Shown piece by piece: positions 1 to 11,162 of a stretch of 64,000 nucleotides of DNA. Under the pieces are notes generated by a model. The model made no database searches and was not told the origin of the DNA. It saw only the letters and a list, made by a program, of their open reading frames with translations. This stretch comes from Corydoras sp. C115 (lineage: Eukaryota; Chordata; Actinopteri; Siluriformes; Callichthyidae), in assembly GCA_019802505.1 (NCBI GenBank), contig JAFMOC010000024.1, positions 680,001 to 744,000 of the forward strand, in the 5' to 3' direction. The position numbers and the translations under genes are program-made. Numbering within the stretch: the first letter of the stretch is position 1; every line of letters starts with the position of its first letter.

Positions 1-599
1 TATGAAGTAGTAACAGCTATTTTTTTGGTGCTCAGACTAATTGACTACAAGGTAAGGGACACAAAACGCAAAGGTGGGATAATATAAGTCATGATAAACC
101 TTTAATTAAAACTAAGATGAATAGTTAAAATTTGGAGATGATGCAAAGTAAGTACAATTAAATACAATTTTATTAAATTAATGATTTCACATTCTTTATA
201 CTTTTTTTGTTTTGTATTTTTTTGTTTTTTTATTTTTTGTTTTGTATTGAGTTTGTATTGTTTTATTGCATAAAAAATTAATAGATTTACATTTATGCAA
301 AAATCAGCATGTTACTAATAAATAAAACTTCTAAGTCCATCTTAGTGGCTGCATTGCTTTGTATGCTTAAACACCATAGTTCCATATAAAGCGCAACTAA
401 AAATCATATAAAGTAATATATAATCAAATAAACTATTTACCTGTTAGTTCAAAAGAAAAAGACTGCCTAAATATATAGCATTTTAATAGCATAAAGTGCT
501 ATTAAATGCTGGAGAAACCAGAAGCATTTGCAAAGAGAACAACATCAAAAACCACAACAATAATAATAATATAAGAAAAAAAAATTATATGGATATTCC
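1..599. other. Unique AT-rich sequence, no gene seen
   Basis: No repeat family or coding signal is recognised. A T-rich tract with TTTTTGT repeats runs from about 200 to 260. The reading frames across this stretch are short and low in complexity. Confidence 0.6.
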
Positions 600-730
600 A
601 ATCCATCGCTGGGCACACAAGCACTCACACAGCCACATACTCTATGTGGGGCAATTTCTATTGAGCAATTTAAAGCAGCCAATTTTGGGAACCTGGATTC
701 CATCACCGAGAGGCAAACGTGCTAACCACG
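600..730 (-). mobile_element. SINE-A fragment
   Basis: Degenerate middle and 5' end of SINE-A in reverse orientation. It shows the 'gctgggcacac' and 'ggggcaattt' blocks and ends in 'gtgctaaccac', the reverse complement of the A-box region. Confidence 0.7.
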
Positions 731-737
731 TATATAT

Positions 738-1032
738 ATTCATTCATTCATTATCTTCTGCTTTATCCTCTATTAGGGTCATGGTGGGGTTCCCCATGCC
801 TATCCAGGGGAGAACGTCTCGGGCGCTGGGCAGATACACCCAGGACAGGGCGCCAACCTATCGCTGGGCACACACTCACTCACACAAACACATCTACATT
901 TTGAACTGTGGGAGGAAACCAGAGAACCCGGAGGAAACCCACACGAGCACGGGGAGAACATGGAATCTCCATTCGAACCGGGAATCCCTAGCGCTGAGAG
1001 GCGAACGTGCTAACCACTAAGCCACCATGCCG

Positions 1033-1034
<2 letters not shown>
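738..1034 (-). mobile_element. SINE-A copy, internally deleted
   Basis: Starts with a reversed (TGAA)n tail and ends at 'ccaccatgccgcc'. The block that normally reads 'tatggggcaattttgag' up to the 'ccatgttttt' motif is missing, so the copy is about 297 bp. The 5' end runs straight into a (TA)n tract, suggesting insertion into or beside that microsatellite. Confidence 0.9.

Positions 1035-1114
<80 letters not shown>
1035..1114. repeat. (TA)n microsatellite
   Basis: About 40 uninterrupted TA units directly abutting the 5' end of the SINE-A copy at 738-1034. Confidence 0.95.
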
Positions 1115-1122
<8 letters not shown>

Positions 1123-1154
1123 GTATAAGAAACACACATATACTATATATATCA

Positions 1155-1323
<169 letters not shown>

Positions 1324-1471
1324 CGTATTCTGAATTTATTGTTTTCTTTAAATAAAATGTGTAAAAAAAAAAAAATAAAATATATATATATATATAAAAT
1401 TTAATTTTTTATTTTTTTATTTCTTTTTTCTTTTTTAAAAGAAAACAATGAGTTCAGAAATTCAGAATACG
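1324..1471. repeat. Imperfect inverted repeat
   Basis: The left arm begins at 1324 ('cgtattctgaattt') and the right arm ends at 1471 ('aaattcagaatacg'). The arms continue inward through 'attgttttctt' and 'aagaaaacaat', with an extra 'gagttcaga' in the right arm. The centre is A/T homopolymer and TA. It could be a decayed fold-back element. Confidence 0.6.
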
Positions 1472-2353
1472 ATTTATAAAACACAAAAAAACATTTATTA
1501 ATTAATTCATTAAAAAAAATGTTGGATCGGTGTTATATAAAAACGGTAAACACATTATTAAAACTGTTGAACATTAAAAAAGATCCTGCAAATCTCATTT
1601 CAGGGCATTTGGTGTTTCTCGCTCTCATAATAATATGTAGTGAACCTTACCTGTTTACTAAAACACTGTTATTCACTGAGTGTGTTAAAGAGCAGGCTGC
1701 CAGTGAAGCTGGCAAAGGATTACGAATCCTATTCATTAAGCCACCTATTAGACATCTTCTAAACCCATCTCTATTGAACTTTAAAGGATCAATGGCAGAA
1801 TTAAGATGTCAGTCTTGACAAACTGGCTCACATACTGTGACTTTTCAGCTCATCAGTTACACTGTCACATAGCACACTGTGGTCTGCCTTTGCGCTAATG
1901 AGGATGAGTGTAAATTGTAATGTTCCTGTGCGCTAATACTTTTCTTTAAATAGGATCAATGGATTTTTGAATTCTGCAGCACAACAATAAAGCTGTTTGC
2001 TTATTCATTTGCTTTCTGCCGGCAGAGGTGGAGGAAAGCTGTTAAAGATAATTAAACACATGATCTATTAGAGGTAAGAGAAGCCATGTTAAAACCGACA
2101 GACATACAGTGTAAGCACTTAACGAAGTCTGTGTGGAAGACCATGCATGTTGCCTGGATTTGACCTTTACCGCGATATTTTTCTACCTTGTTTTACTCAC
2201 AGTATGAGAGACAACTGTGACGGTATAGCAAACAATGCTATTTATCTGTAAATTTGTTTTTACTCAGTATGGGAAGAGTATGTGGTAAATAGAAGGGTTT
2301 ATATGACATTAAAAAAGTAAAATAAACACCGACAGCTTAAAAGGGTATATATT
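1472..2353. other. Unique sequence, no gene seen
   Basis: Mixed-composition unique DNA. A frame of 99 codons starts at 1519, but it has no recognisable domain, so I do not call it. Confidence 0.5.
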
Positions 2354-2362
2354 AGCCTGATC

Positions 2363-2728
2363 TCCATCCATCCATTCATCCATTATCTTCTGCTTTATAC
2401 TCTACTAGGGTCACGGGGGGTTCCCCATGCCCATCCAGGGGAGAAAGGTTCGGCGCAGGGTGGATACACTCAGGACAGGATGCCAATTTAACGCTGGGCA
2501 CACATTTACTCACACGGACACACACAAACACACTCTATATGGGGCAATTTGGAGAATTCAATTGACCTTGATCCATGTTTTTGGACTGTGGGAGGAAACT
2601 GGAGAACCCAGAGGAAACCCACGCAGACACGGGGAGAAAATGAAAACTCCACCCAGATTGGGCTTTGAACCGGGAATCACTAGTGCTGAGAGGCGAACGT
2701 GCTAACCACTAAGCCACCGTGCCGCCCC
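2363..2728 (-). mobile_element. Full-length SINE-A with 9-bp TSD
   Basis: A (TGGA)-type tail at the left and 'gccaccgtgccgcccc' at the right. The flanks share the direct repeat 'agcctgatc' (2354-2362 and 2729-2737), a perfect TSD. Confidence 0.93.
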
Positions 2729-2786
2729 AGCCTGATCCCATGTAATCATATTATATTGTTTGTGTAATCCTATAGAAGTATTGTAG

Positions 2787-3027
2787 GGGGGATTCTTCAT
2801 GCCCATCCAGGGGAGAAAACGCCCAGGACAGGGCGCTGGGCACACACTCACATGCTCTATATTAGGGACATATCAGGTCAATTCAATTAGAACACGTTTT
2901 TGGACTGTAGAAAGAAACCAGAGAACCTAAGAAAGTCCAACCAGACACAGGGAGACCATGGAACCCATTGGGATTCGAACTTGGATTTCCAAAAAGGTGG
3001 ACGTGCTACCACCTCACCAACATGGCA
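2787..3027 (-). mobile_element. SINE-A fragment, diverged
   Basis: Contains 'catgcccatccaggggaga', the 'tttttggactgt' block and a B-box remnant 'gggattcgaac'. It lacks the tail and part of the middle. Confidence 0.8.
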
Positions 3028-3231
3028 TTCCACTATGATAGCCGTGCACAGTAAAAATGTGCGGGAATTTAGAACTGGCGAGGCATGTGGGACGCAATTC
3101 CAAAACAAGGAGCCTTTTCAAAGTGCGACACGGGGACTAATTATTGGATTTAGAAGCACCTGCAGGTAGAACGAATAACTGCATACACCACTGGCGGGAA
3201 ATGCGTGGCTAGACATAAAAAAGTCTCTCAC

Positions 3232-3945
3232 TCAACTCATCTTATTATCTTCTGTTAAGAAGAAGAATCTTCTGCTTCCTATGATAGGGAATAGGGTTGT
3301 GGAGTGGTTGCCCATGCCCATCCATGGGAGAATGTGTCCATGATCCAGGACACGACTCCAGTCTATAGCTGGGCACACACTTGCACACACAGACATACAT
3401 AATTTATAGGGGCAATTTAGAGAAGCCAATTTTACCTTGAATCCATGTTTTTGGACTCGGCGGCATGGTGGCTTAGTGGTTAGCAGGTTCGTCTCTTAGC
3501 GCTAGGGATTCCCGTTTCTAATCCCAATCTGGGTGGAGTTTCCATGTTCTCCCTGTGTCTGCGTGGGTTTCCTCTGGGTTCTCTGGTTTCCTCCCACAGT
3601 CCAAAAAAATGGATTTAAGGTGAATTGAATTCTCCAAATTGCCCCATATAGAGTGTGTCTGTGTGAGTGAGTGTGTGCCCAGCGATAGATTGGCACCCTG
3701 TCCTGGGTGCATCTGCCAAGCGCCCAAAATGTTCTCCCCTGGATGGGCATGGGGAACCCCGCCGCAACCCTAGTAGAGGATAAAGTGGAAGATAATGGAT
3801 GGATGGATGTTTTTGGACTATGGAAAGAAAGCGAGTACCTGGAGGAAAACCCACACAAACACTGGGAGAACATGGAAACTCCACCCAGATTGGGATTCAA
3901 ACCTGGATCTCTAGCGCTGAGCAGTGGACGTGGTAACCACTAGAT
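3232..3945 (-). mobile_element. Old SINE-A split by a younger SINE-A
   Basis: Diverged minus-strand copy in two parts (3232-3457 and 3807-3945) separated by the plus-strand insertion at 3458-3806. It resumes at the same position, 'atgtttttggact', so the two parts are one element. Confidence 0.88.
3458..3806 (+). mobile_element. SINE-A, nested, 13-bp TSD
   Basis: A representative of the dominant family. Order of parts: tRNA-like head with A box 'tggcttagtgg', a degraded B box 'cgtttctaatcc', the conserved 'ccatgttctccctgtgt' core also seen in DANA/mermaid SINEs, the 'aattgccccatatagag' block, 'ggatgggcatgggga', 'gaggataaag', and a (TGGA)n tail. Perfect TSD 'atgtttttggact' at 3445-3457 and 3807-3819. 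Assignment to the DANA/mermaid group is from memory of those sequences. Confidence 0.95.
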
Positions 3946-4552
3946 ACATTACTCATATTAGTCATTATTTTAATAAAGGAAAGAAAAGATCAACAAAAAT
4001 ATGTATTAGATATGAGCTGTTGACAAATCTTTTAGAAAAAAAAAGAAACTATAAATGTTATGTATAAACTATAAACAGTTCTAAGAACCATAAAGATAGA
4101 TGTCCGGCACTCAGAACATCATGCACGGTAATAAGTGATAGAATTTCAGAAACTGCTGAGAATAACACATTACATGAGTTAAACTTGGCAGAGCACGGCA
4201 TCCAAGCTCGGAGTATAAATGCTTTTTTAATGAGTCAATAAACAAGAAACAGGTGCAGGTGATAATGAACAGGAAATTTCGAAACAAAGGCGATGCTGAT
4301 ACGGCTCCGGTAGGAATAGAGGAACTTATGAAATCAACTTTGCAGATTAAACTAAGGGGTTGTCAAGATGAGAGTCCATTTAACTCTGTTTTCCTGTTAG
4401 ATTCAGCTCACAGTCATTTGTTAATGTGCTTCCTGTGCCTTACTTCTCCCGATTAGATCCAAATGTCTATCGAAAGTTATGAAAGTCATAACTAGAGCTG
4501 CATCCGGTCTAAGTTTACTTTTGTTTTCTTTGCCGTTGGATTATCCAAAAGT
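3946..4552. other. Unique sequence, no gene seen
   Basis: AT-rich DNA with no recognised repeat. A frame of 67 codons at 4253 has no family resemblance that I can name. Confidence 0.5.
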
Positions 4553-4565
4553 ATATTATTAATAG

Positions 4566-4917
4566 GCTGCACGGTGGCTTAGGGTTAGCACTTTCGCCTC
4601 TCAGCACTAGGGATTCCCGGTTCGCATCCCAATCTGGGTGGAGTTTCCATGTTCTCCCCATGTCCATGTGGGTTTCCTCCGGGTTCTCCGGTTTCCTCCC
4701 ATAGTACAAAAACTTGAATTCTACAAGTCAATTGAAAGCTACAAATTGCCCCATATAGAGTGTGTTTGTGTGAGTGAGTGTGTGCCCAGTGATAGATTGG
4801 CACCCTGTCCTGGGTCTATCTTCCAAGTGCCCGAAACGTTCTCCCTTGGATGGGCATGGGGAACCCCCCCTTGACCCTTGTAGAGGATTAAGCGGAAGAT
4901 AATGGATGGACGAATTA
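4566..4917 (+). mobile_element. Full-length SINE-A with 13-bp TSD
   Basis: Starts 'gctgcacggtggcttag' and ends in 'gataatggatgga'. Perfect TSD 'atattattaatag' at 4553-4565 and 4918-4930. The A box has lost bases ('tggcttagggttag'). Confidence 0.94.
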
Positions 4918-4989
4918 ATATTATTAATAGCTTTGGTAACACTTTTTATGAACCCGGTATTCATAATGTATTATAAATGTGTTCATCAT

Positions 4990-5332
4990 TCATTTATACA
5001 TCCATCCATCTATTATCTTCCACTTTATCCTCTACTAGGGTCGCGGTTGGGTTCCAAATGCCCACCCAGGGGAGAACGTTTCGGGCGCTGGGAAGATACA
5101 CCCAGGACAGGGCGCCAATCTATCACTGGGCACACACTCACTCACACAGACACACTCTATATTGACCTTGATCCGTGTTTTTCGACTGTGGGAGGAAACC
5201 AGAGAATCCGGAGGAAACCTACACAGACACGGGGAGAACATGGAAACTCCACCCAGATTGGGATTCGAACCAGGAATCCCTAGCGCTGAGAGGAAAACGT
5301 GCTAATGCTAACCACTAAGTCACTGTGCCGCC
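4990..5332 (-). mobile_element. SINE-A copy, internally deleted
   Basis: Reversed (TGGA)-like tail at left, 'cactgtgccgcc' at right. The 'ggggcaatttgg' block is deleted, and 'gctaatgctaacc' shows a small duplication beside the A box. Confidence 0.9.
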
Positions 5333-5334
5333 TA

Positions 5335-5385
5335 ATTAATTCATAAATTCATTCATTATCTTCCAATTTATCTTCTACTAGGGTC
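5335..5385 (-). mobile_element. SINE-A tail fragment
   Basis: Only the 3' end is present: a reversed (TGAA)n, 'attatcttcc' and 'ctactagggtc'. It immediately follows the previous copy. Confidence 0.7.
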
Positions 5386-6025
5386 TATAGATTTTCTAGA
5401 TATTTTGAAATTGCTTAGGCTGAACCTGGTCCTGTGATTTCATGTACCACATGTGATGCAAATGACAATAAAGTTCCTTGAATCTTTAAATCTTTAAATA
5501 ATTGGAACAAAAAAAGAAAGAACAAAGTTTTCTTGTAAGCAACCTTTTGATTTAAACGACTAAATGCTTAATAACAGTTCAGTCTGTACTCACTCTGAAG
5601 TTTGTGTTCGGCGTAAACCCTGGTTATATAAAAGAGGCATAGACTTTCTGTTTCACGTTTAGTTCAGACCGCTTTCTAACATTCGATTCTGCGGCTGTTA
5701 AGAAAAAAAAATTGTAGCTAATGGGCTTTTATAAAACCATTAGGGAGTTGATGGTAATAAATTATGAGCCATGGTGTAATGAGCTAGTGGGTGAAGCAGC
5801 CTAAGGACTTATTAGTGATGACCGGCTACTGCCACTTAATTTAAAAACATTAACTCAAACTCGTTTGTTAATATTTATTAGAGTGAGCTGAGAATGAAAA
5901 ATCAGTCGAGGGGGAGAAGTGTTGTAATTAGACTAGGGACAGAAAATGACTTTATGACATTTATTATTACCCCACAAAACTGCAGTGGGGTAAAGGTTGT
6001 TTATTTTAAAGATTAAAATTTGTTG
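5386..6025. other. Unique sequence with a LINE-tail-like motif
   Basis: At 5457-5500 'gcaaatgacaataaagttcc' followed by repeated 'ttgaatcttt/aaatcttt' resembles the 3' end of old fish LINEs. The rest is unique, with no gene. Confidence 0.5.
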
Positions 6026-6194
6026 CTAGAGTAGCACGGTGACTTAGCATGTTCGCTTCTCAGCATCAAGGTTCGAATCCCAATCTGGGTGCAGTTTTTA
6101 TGTTCTCCGCTTGTCTTCGTGGGTTCTCTCTGAGTTCTTCGATATCCTGAACATGGACAGAACATGCTAACCACTATGCCACCGTGACACCCAT
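6026..6194 (+). mobile_element. Two SINE-A ends back to back
   Basis: A plus-strand 5' half (6026-6150, B box 'ggttcgaatcc' intact) is joined to a minus-strand 5' end (6150-6194, 'catgctaaccactatgccacc'). Confidence 0.75.
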
Positions 6195-6523
6195 GCATCC
6201 ATCCATCCATCCATCCATTATCTTCCACTTTATCCTCTACTAGGGTCGCGATGGGGTTCACCATGCCCATCCTGGGGAGAACGTTTCAGGCGTTGGGCAG
6301 ATAGACCCAGGACAGGGTGCCAATCCATCGCTGGGCACACACTCACTCACACAGACACACTCTATATGGGGCAATTTGGAGAATTCAATTGAATTCTTTA
6401 ATCCATGTTTTTGGACTGTGGGAGGAAAATGAAGAACCCGGAGGAAACCCACACGGACACGGGGAGAACATGGAAGCTCCACCCAGATGGAGTCTGGGAA
6501 TCCCAAAGCCACCGTGACGCCCA
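6195..6523 (-). mobile_element. SINE-A copy
   Basis: Reversed (TGGA)n tail, all central blocks, then a deletion from the B box to 'aaagccaccgtgacgccc'. The pol III promoter is therefore lost. Confidence 0.9.
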
Positions 6524-6545
6524 TTATTTATTTATTTATTTATTA

Positions 6546-6695
6546 TTCATTCAATTATTATCTTCCACTAAATCCTCTACTAAGGTTGAGGGGCGGGAAG
6601 TGGGGTGGGTTCCCCATGACCATCCAGAGGACAGTGTAGTACAGTTACACCCAGGACAGGGTGCCATCTATCACGGGGCACACTCACTCACACAG

Positions 6696-6746
<51 letters not shown>

Positions 6747-7023
6747 TACAGACACATAAACAAACATACAATATAAAGCAATTTAGAGCATTCAATTTAC
6801 CTTGAATCCACACACTCACTCACACACACTCTATATGGGGCAATTTGGAGAATTCAATTGTCTTTGATGCATGTTTTTTAGACTGTGGGAGGAAACTGGA
6901 GAACCCGGAGGAAACCCACAGAGACATGGGGAGAACATGGAAATTCCACCCAGATTGGGATTCGAACTGAAATTCCCTAGTGCTGAGAGGAGAACGTGCT
7001 AACCGCTAAGCCACCATGCCACC
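6546..7023 (-). mobile_element. SINE-A copy expanded by (CA)n and duplication
   Basis: The 'acactcactcacacagac' block has grown into a (CA)n tract (about 6697-6741). The following segment up to 'cactcactcacacac' is duplicated, making the copy about 478 bp. A (TTTA)n run at 6524-6545 precedes it. The 5' end abuts the transposon-like sequence starting at 7023. Confidence 0.85.
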
Positions 7024-7125
7024 TGATATAAAACACATTGTTATGAATCATATACGATAAATGAAAACAGATTAATATAAACAGTGCGCCAATTCTTGAT
7101 GAGCACTAAACCTGTAAGAAGGTGT
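7023..7125 (+). mobile_element. Fragment of the 36790-38050 DNA transposon family
   Basis: From 'tgatataaaacacatt' to 'gatgagcactaaacctgt' this matches 37230-37322 closely. In both places the sequence starts exactly at the 5' end of a minus-strand SINE-A. Confidence 0.75.
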
Positions 7126-7920
7126 AACAGCTTCATGTTGTGCTTAATAAAACCTTTGTCTAGTGATTTATTCACAATAATGCATACCTCATACCTCCTC
7201 ATGCCTTCCCGCTTTATTACATCACAATGGCACATGAACATGCACACATGGTTATAATTTCATGACATAATGTCATAATGTCATCAACATCATTGAGCAT
7301 GCGTCGTGTTTCCGAATGAATCAGGTCGTGTTTCATTTATATAATTTGTGACATACGTTGACAATAACACAGTGTCCTGGGTTTAAACTACCGAACTGCA
7401 GAAAGTCGATGCACATCATGTGAGTGAGTGATAATAACCCCTGCTCTGTAGAAATGACCACATAAGGACACATATTTAAATGTAACAGATGTGTGAAGGC
7501 ACCTTAGGGCACTGGTGTTCGGGGGCATGGCTGGCCACCCCCTCTCATGCCAGGCTTTACTGCTGTTTCTCACAGTTGAAGGTGACAGCGGCTGCAGTAT
7601 TTAGAGGGCTGTAACTGCGGGGGTGGAACGACCTGCGGACAAGTGAGGCAAAACAGTCAGTTGCATCTGGTTCATCTGCATCAATGCTGACAAAGTGGGG
7701 GCATAGAGAAAAGCACGCCACCTGATGCTCAACGGCACTCGCACTTTTAAGCTTCACAAGGTGATAAAGCTTAAAAGTGAAAAAGCTGCAAAATTCTTTA
7801 CCTCATCACAGAAAAGAAGTAGCAGCTCCAATGTATACACTAAACTATAAATAACATACTAACATAATAAATACATTTTATATATATATATGCAACATTT
7901 TTACACCTAATTATATATAC
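7126..7920. other. Unique sequence, no gene seen
   Basis: Mixed-composition DNA. It includes a perfect 13-bp inverted repeat, 'cacttttaagctt' at 7742-7754 and its reverse complement at 7767-7779. Short frames at 7388-7757 on the minus strand show no domain. Confidence 0.5.
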
Positions 7921-8232
7921 TCAGGGGTGGCTTAGTCCTTAGCATATTCTTCTCTCAGTCCTGAGGATCCAGATATGAATCCCAATCTAGGTGGAGTTTC
8001 CATGTTCTCCCCGTGTCTGCGTGGGTTTCCTCCGGGTTCTCCGGTTTCCTCCCACAGTCAAAAAAACATGGATCAAGTCAATTGAATTCTCAAAATTGCC
8101 CCCTATAGAGTGTGTCTGTGTGAGTGAGTGTGTGCCCAGTGATAGATTGGCACCCTGTCCTGGGTGTATCTGCCCCCCCCCCCCTGCGACCCTAATAGAG
8201 GATAAAGCGGGAGATAGTGAAAAAATGAATGA
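7921..8232 (+). mobile_element. SINE-A copy, diverged, internally deleted
   Basis: Head 'ggtggcttagtccttagc', decayed B box, conserved core, and tail 'gagatagtgaaaaaatgaatgaa'. A C-run replaces the 'gggcatgggg' block. Confidence 0.88.
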
Positions 8233-8254
8233 AGTTTATATATATATATGTGTT

Positions 8255-8880
8255 TGAACACCCCTCCTTTTTGCTCCTTAAAGATGGACTTTGTAGATAT
8301 ACATTTCCAGACTGTAGTCCATCTCTTTGTGGGATATAGTATTCTGTTTGAGTGAGTGTGTGTGTGTCAATGTGAGTGAGTTTGAGTGTGTGTCTGGCGT
8401 TGGATTGGTGCTCTGTCCTGGGTGTATCTGCCAAGCACCCGAAACAAGCATGGGGAACCCCTGTGAGGATTACTGCTGCACTTAAACTCCATATATATAT
8501 AGTTCTACAATTCCAGACTGTAGCATATCTGTTTGTGGACTACAGTACAAATTGTATATATCTCCTTTACTCAGTTCTCTGATGGTCAGGACCCCATTAG
8601 TAGCATCACAGAGCAGGTATTATTTGGTTGGTGCATTATTCCTATCCCAGCAGTGTCACTGAGGTGTTTAAATGAAACTACAGCTGCACTAAAACCTCCT
8701 CACCACATCAGTGTCACCCCAGAACTGACAAACACTCCACCACCCAAATGATACCTGTTCTGTGATAGTCCTGACAAATCGAGAACAGAGAACCAACAGG
8801 GGACTAACAAACACAAAGAACACAGATGGACTACAATCTGTGATTGTAAAAGCACAAAGTCTATCTATATGTATATATGT
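8255..8880. mobile_element. Palindromic non-autonomous repeat
   Basis: Outer ends are inverted copies: 'agatggactttgtag' near 8283 and 'cacaaagtctatct' near 8855, with 'agactgtagtccatct' against 'agatggactacaatct'. An extra left end starts at about 8485. A SINE-A fragment (8347-8466) is embedded. I recognise the type as a common fold-back repeat in fish, family name not assigned. A second copy is at 35735-36178. Confidence 0.75.
8347..8466 (+). mobile_element. SINE-A middle fragment inside the palindromic repeat
   Basis: Shows 'gtgtctggcgttggattgg', 'ctgtcctgggtgtatctgcc' and 'agcatggggaacccc'. Neither head nor tail remains. Confidence 0.75.
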
Positions 8881-9515
8881 CAGCATTATGCTCCACATTA
8901 GATATATGAGTGATCTAAAGTAGTTTTATTTGTTTTTATCATTATTTTTTCCCCAAAACAAATTCTAAACATGGAATTCTTTCCAAAAATGTAAATTCTG
9001 CTCTTATCTGACATCACTGTATCAGATGGCTTCAAAATTTTCTTGCCATTATTAACCAAGGCTCTTTAAACACGACACTTCATCCATGGCATCCTCATTA
9101 GCCGTAGAGGGTTACATGGGGTCAAATTACTCAGGAGACATATTCGCTCTAATACAAAGAAGAAAATTATCATTCAGGTGAAAACTGGATGTAGATTTTA
9201 ACAAATACCTTGAAATTAAGACTTAGTGGATAATCCCTCATTATGCCTCTCCTCTTAATTTGTGATGCCCTTTTCGGCCTGGTACACTGTACACGGCTCT
9301 CGCATAGATTGCATAATGACACCTTCGAGCCTAACCAGGCATGAAGGACAACAGTGCAGAAATTAATGTGGCTTATAGTTATAATTATCATGCCAGTGCA
9401 TGGCGTCTTCACCTAATTTGACCATTATAGCCTATTCATATCAAAATCCTCTTCTACAACGTTTAGTTTTGGTTCCTGTTTTAATCAGTCACAGTGAGAA
9501 GAGAAGCATTTTTTA
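8881..9515. other. Unique sequence, no gene seen
   Basis: No repeat recognised. The short minus-strand frame at 9170-9412 has no domain signature. Confidence 0.5.
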
Positions 9516-9692
9516 GCAGAAACACCCAGGACAGGGTGCCAATCTATCACTACACACACACTCGTAGGTTATAGGGTCAATTTAGAGCAGTCAATTCCCC
9601 TTGAATCCATATTCCTGCATAGGCATGGGGAACCCCCCCGCGACACTGGTAGAAGATAAAGCGGAAGATAATGAATGGATGGATGGATGGAT
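9516..9692. mobile_element. Minus and plus SINE-A fragments fused
   Basis: A minus-strand piece (9516-9616, 'acacccaggacaggg' to 'ttgaatccat') runs straight into a plus-strand 3' end (9617-9692, 'cataggcatggggaac' to a (TGGA)n tail). Confidence 0.8.
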
Positions 9693-9724
9693 AGATATAT
9701 ATATATATACAGTATATGGCTACA

Positions 9725-9798
9725 GTATAGACCATATGGCCATTCAGGTATAGACCATATGGCCATTCAGGGACGTTCTCCCCTGAATGGCCATATGG
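9725..9798. repeat. 23-bp tandem duplication plus perfect hairpin
   Basis: The word 'gtatagaccatatggcc' and its continuation occur twice, at 9725-9748 and 9748-9771. The second copy pairs perfectly with 9781-9798 (18-bp arms at 9755-9772 and 9781-9798, 8-nt loop). The right arm replaces the expected 'cctggatgggcatgg' of a SINE-A 3' fragment. Confidence 0.9.
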
Positions 9799-9850
9799 AA
9801 CCCCCCACGATACTAGTAGACAATTAAGCAGAAGATAATAAATATATGAA
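9773..9850 (+). mobile_element. SINE-A 3' fragment
   Basis: Reads 'acgttctcccctg', a diverged block, 'actagtagacaattaagc' and 'gaagataataaa'. It overlaps the hairpin above. Confidence 0.7.
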
Positions 9851-11105
9851 CAAATCTTGAAAACACACTTAAATTTAACTAAAGATTTTTCGGAAACCAG
9901 ATCGCGTTATGTCCATGCTATTGAAAGGGAACTTTATTTGATGCTGTTGCCACACTTATTGACTATTTGATTAGTTCCACTTACCACATAGATGCTCTAT
10001 TTTGTTTTATGATTTTAGAGTGCAGTCCCCTTTGCTGTATTTTATGATATCATTTTTATGTCATAGCAAATGATCCGTCTGTCGTTCTCCATGCAGACCT
10101 GCTTTGTATCCATTTAGCAGCACTTGATGGTGCAACTACAACTTCGTTTTAGTCTTTTCTGGTATTTTGTCATTTTTCTGTGGGAACACTAGAAAAAAAG
10201 ATTACTTCCATGCCAGTGACCATTTGCTACCCTTCCAGTGATGTGTGACCCAGTTTTATTTGATTTCATTTGTTCACTTTCATTACTGGTTTTCCTTTTG
10301 ATTTGCAGAAATGGCAATGCAGGGCGCTGAGACATCTATTTAGAATGACAAACTGAGGCCTTTCTCAGTGGCCATCATTTCAAAACGAAATTTAAAAAAA
10401 TGCCTTTGAAAGAAATATATTTTTAAAGGTTGTTATAATGCATCCTCACTGAAATTTGTTTGGACTTTTTCTTTTTTTCATACTATCTTGTGCTGAATTT
10501 ACATGCTGAATACCCTTTTGATTCGTTCATTCATTCACTGTCATCCATCCACTATTGACCGCAGTCTTTCTGCCTATTATATGTGGTTCTTCTGTGTAAG
10601 TGCCTTTGTGCGATCATTTTTTTGCTATTATACTATTAAGTATTGCTAGTTTCCGGGGAATTACAGGCCAACCGGCGTACTGAAGAAAAAGAAAACTTGA
10701 ATGACAGTAATACCTATAGAATTACCTCAGGCGGTGTGCTACTTTTTGCACACGACTCCAACAATCCCTTAGAGGTCATTCACCTCGACGAACCGCATGT
10801 CACTCCTTTACTGAGCTAAAAACTTATGAAAGCCAATTAAAATAAAAATGAAAGTGAGGGAGGACAAGCCCACTGAAGCTTTTACTGCAAAAGAATAAAA
10901 GAACGCTCACCATGCTTAAGCCAAACATGAGGACGAAGTAAGAATAAAGCTATCCAAGAACACAAACACAAAAGTCAAATAAAAGTACTGAATTTCACAG
11001 AGCACTGAACCCAAATAAACCTTAAAAAGAATTAAAGAGCTAAAGACATACATTAAAAAAACCAACCAATCAGAACATAAAGATGATAAACAGAAAAAAC
11101 ACCTT

Positions 11106-11162
<57 letters not shown>

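Noticed and set aside
1519..1818. Frame of 99 codons in unique DNA
   Set aside because: No recognisable domain, no codon bias evidence, no splice context that I can support.
3502..3900. Frame of 132 codons on the minus strand, and dozens of similar ones with 'HSHRHTLYGAIWRIQ' peptides
   Set aside because: These are translations of the SINE-A body in its open frames. Each SINE gives the same false peptide.
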